A program made the translations under genes and the position numbers. DNA of 6,290 bases from Deltaproteobacteria bacterium UBA796 (GTDB taxonomy: Bacteria > Myxococcota_A > UBA796), in the NCBI GenBank assembly GCA_002296975.1, contig DBIS01000356.1, positions 1 to 6,290 on the forward strand. Reading direction: 5' to 3'. Of this stretch, positions 5,763 through 6,290 are shown in pieces. Positions within the stretch are counted from its first letter, which is position 1. Each line of letters opens with the position of its first letter. The notes beneath the pieces are model-generated. The model made no database searches. It saw only the letters and a program-made list of their open reading frames with translations, and was not told the origin of the DNA.

Positions 5763-6290
5763 ACATAGACTGTAGAAACTGGATTGGGGGGCAATGGACT
5801 GCCGGCCCTAAGACGGCCGAAAATACCTGCCCAGCGGATGTGGCTGATGTGTTGGGAACACGGCCAGTATCGGGTGCTGCCGAGGCCCATGCGGCCATTG
5901 CTGCGGCCAAAGCTGCACTCCCTGCTTGGCGGGACACTCCGGCACCCAAACGGGGCGAATATCTGTTCAAATTGGTGAGACTGCTCGAGCGGGACCAAGA
6001 GCGTCTGGCTGAAGTCTTGGCCATGGAAGAGGGGAAGATTATCGCTGAGGCCCGTGGCGAGGTGGCCAAAACCACCCGCTATGTGGAGTTTGCTGCTGGC
6101 GATGCCCGGCGGATGACCGGCATCACTGCACCGTCTGAAATCCCTGGCACTTTCGGCATGACGATTTGGCAGCCTCATGGGGTTGTCGGCTTGATTACGC
6201 CGTGGAACTTTCCGGTTTGCATTCCCTTGTGGAAGATTGCACCGGCCATCGCTGCCGGAAACACAGTGGTGCTCAAACCTGCCCCCGAGA
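5759..6290 (+). CDS. NAD(P)-dependent aldehyde dehydrogenase, N-terminal 177 residues (runs off window edge)
   Basis: This is the 5' part of a classical aldehyde dehydrogenase of roughly 480 residues, of which 177 are visible and uninterrupted. It starts MNIDCRNWIGGQWTAG, the usual entry strand of the family. EEGKIIAEARGEV (residues 90-102) and the NAD-binding block GVVGLITPWNFPVCIPLWKIAPA (141-163) follow, then GNTVVLKPAPE (167-177). Asn150 is the oxyanion-hole asparagine and Lys173 the cofactor-ribose-binding lysine; the catalytic Cys and Glu lie beyond the window. The pattern around EARGEV and TPWNFP is closest to the alpha-ketoglutarate-semialdehyde/succinate-semialdehyde dehydrogenase group. 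It is unlike CoA-acylating methylmalonate-semialdehyde dehydrogenases, which usually show ITPFNFP. By context it may oxidise malonate semialdehyde or methylmalonate semialdehyde made from beta-alanine or beta-aminoisobutyrate. That substrate is inference. It overlaps the permease stop by 4 bp and has a good ribosome binding site. Confidence 0.95.
   Translation, partial: MNIDCRNWIGGQWTAGPKTAENTCPADVADVLGTRPVSGAAEAHAAIAAAKAALPAWRDTPAPKRGEYLFKLVRLLERDQERLAEVLAMEEGKIIAEARGEVAKTTRYVEFAAGDARRMTGITAPSEIPGTFGMTIWQPHGVVGLITPWNFPVCIPLWKIAPAIAAGNTVVLKPAPE

Noticed and set aside
5342..6178. Minus-strand 278-codon frame across the permease and aldehyde dehydrogenase genes
   Set aside because: It is antisense to two strongly supported genes and crosses their junction; no motif supports it.

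Overview
The window is a bacterial catabolic locus of moderately high GC content. Coding is tight, with Shine-Dalgarno-led starts and short or overlapping gene junctions. Its core is a plus-strand pyrimidine-degradation and uptake cluster: a nitrilase-type beta-ureidopropionase (1033-1914), a dihydropyrimidinase (1930-3372), an NCS2/NAT-family nucleobase permease (4332-5762) and the N-terminal 177 residues of an NAD(P)-dependent aldehyde dehydrogenase (5759 to the window end). The organism cannot be named from this sequence. A lipoprotein with an Asp-Thr-Gly-rich linker at the left edge would suit a proteobacterial or myxobacterial-type Gram-negative, but that is a weak inference.

Layout. Positions 1-934 appear to be read on the minus strand. 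They hold an unrecognised ORF (182-934) followed, with an ATGA overlap, by the start of a candidate lipoprotein (185 down to 1) whose linker contains an 18-bp tandem repeat. Positions 935-1032 are a 98-bp divergent intergenic region. From 1033 everything is plus strand. The ureidopropionase and dihydropyrimidinase genes lie 15 bp apart. The dihydropyrimidinase stop overlaps a TTG-started ORF of unknown function (3369-3989) with a signal-peptide-like N terminus. A 342-bp stretch (3990-4331) then holds a possible 59-codon GTG-started ORF (4072-4251) and a perfect 20-bp palindrome. The permease and aldehyde dehydrogenase genes follow with an ATGA overlap.

How the genes would work together (inference from family knowledge). 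The permease imports uracil or a related base. Dihydropyrimidinase opens dihydrouracil or dihydrothymine to the N-carbamoyl-beta-amino acid. Beta-ureidopropionase releases CO2, ammonia and beta-alanine (or beta-aminoisobutyrate). The aldehyde dehydrogenase could oxidise the semialdehyde formed after transamination. The first enzyme (dihydropyrimidine dehydrogenase) and the transaminase are not in the window; they may lie further downstream or elsewhere. I see no RNA genes, insertion sequences or CRISPR arrays. The points most worth following up are the two unknown ORFs inside the pathway cluster, the palindrome, the eukaryote-like permease, and the overlapping minus-strand pair.
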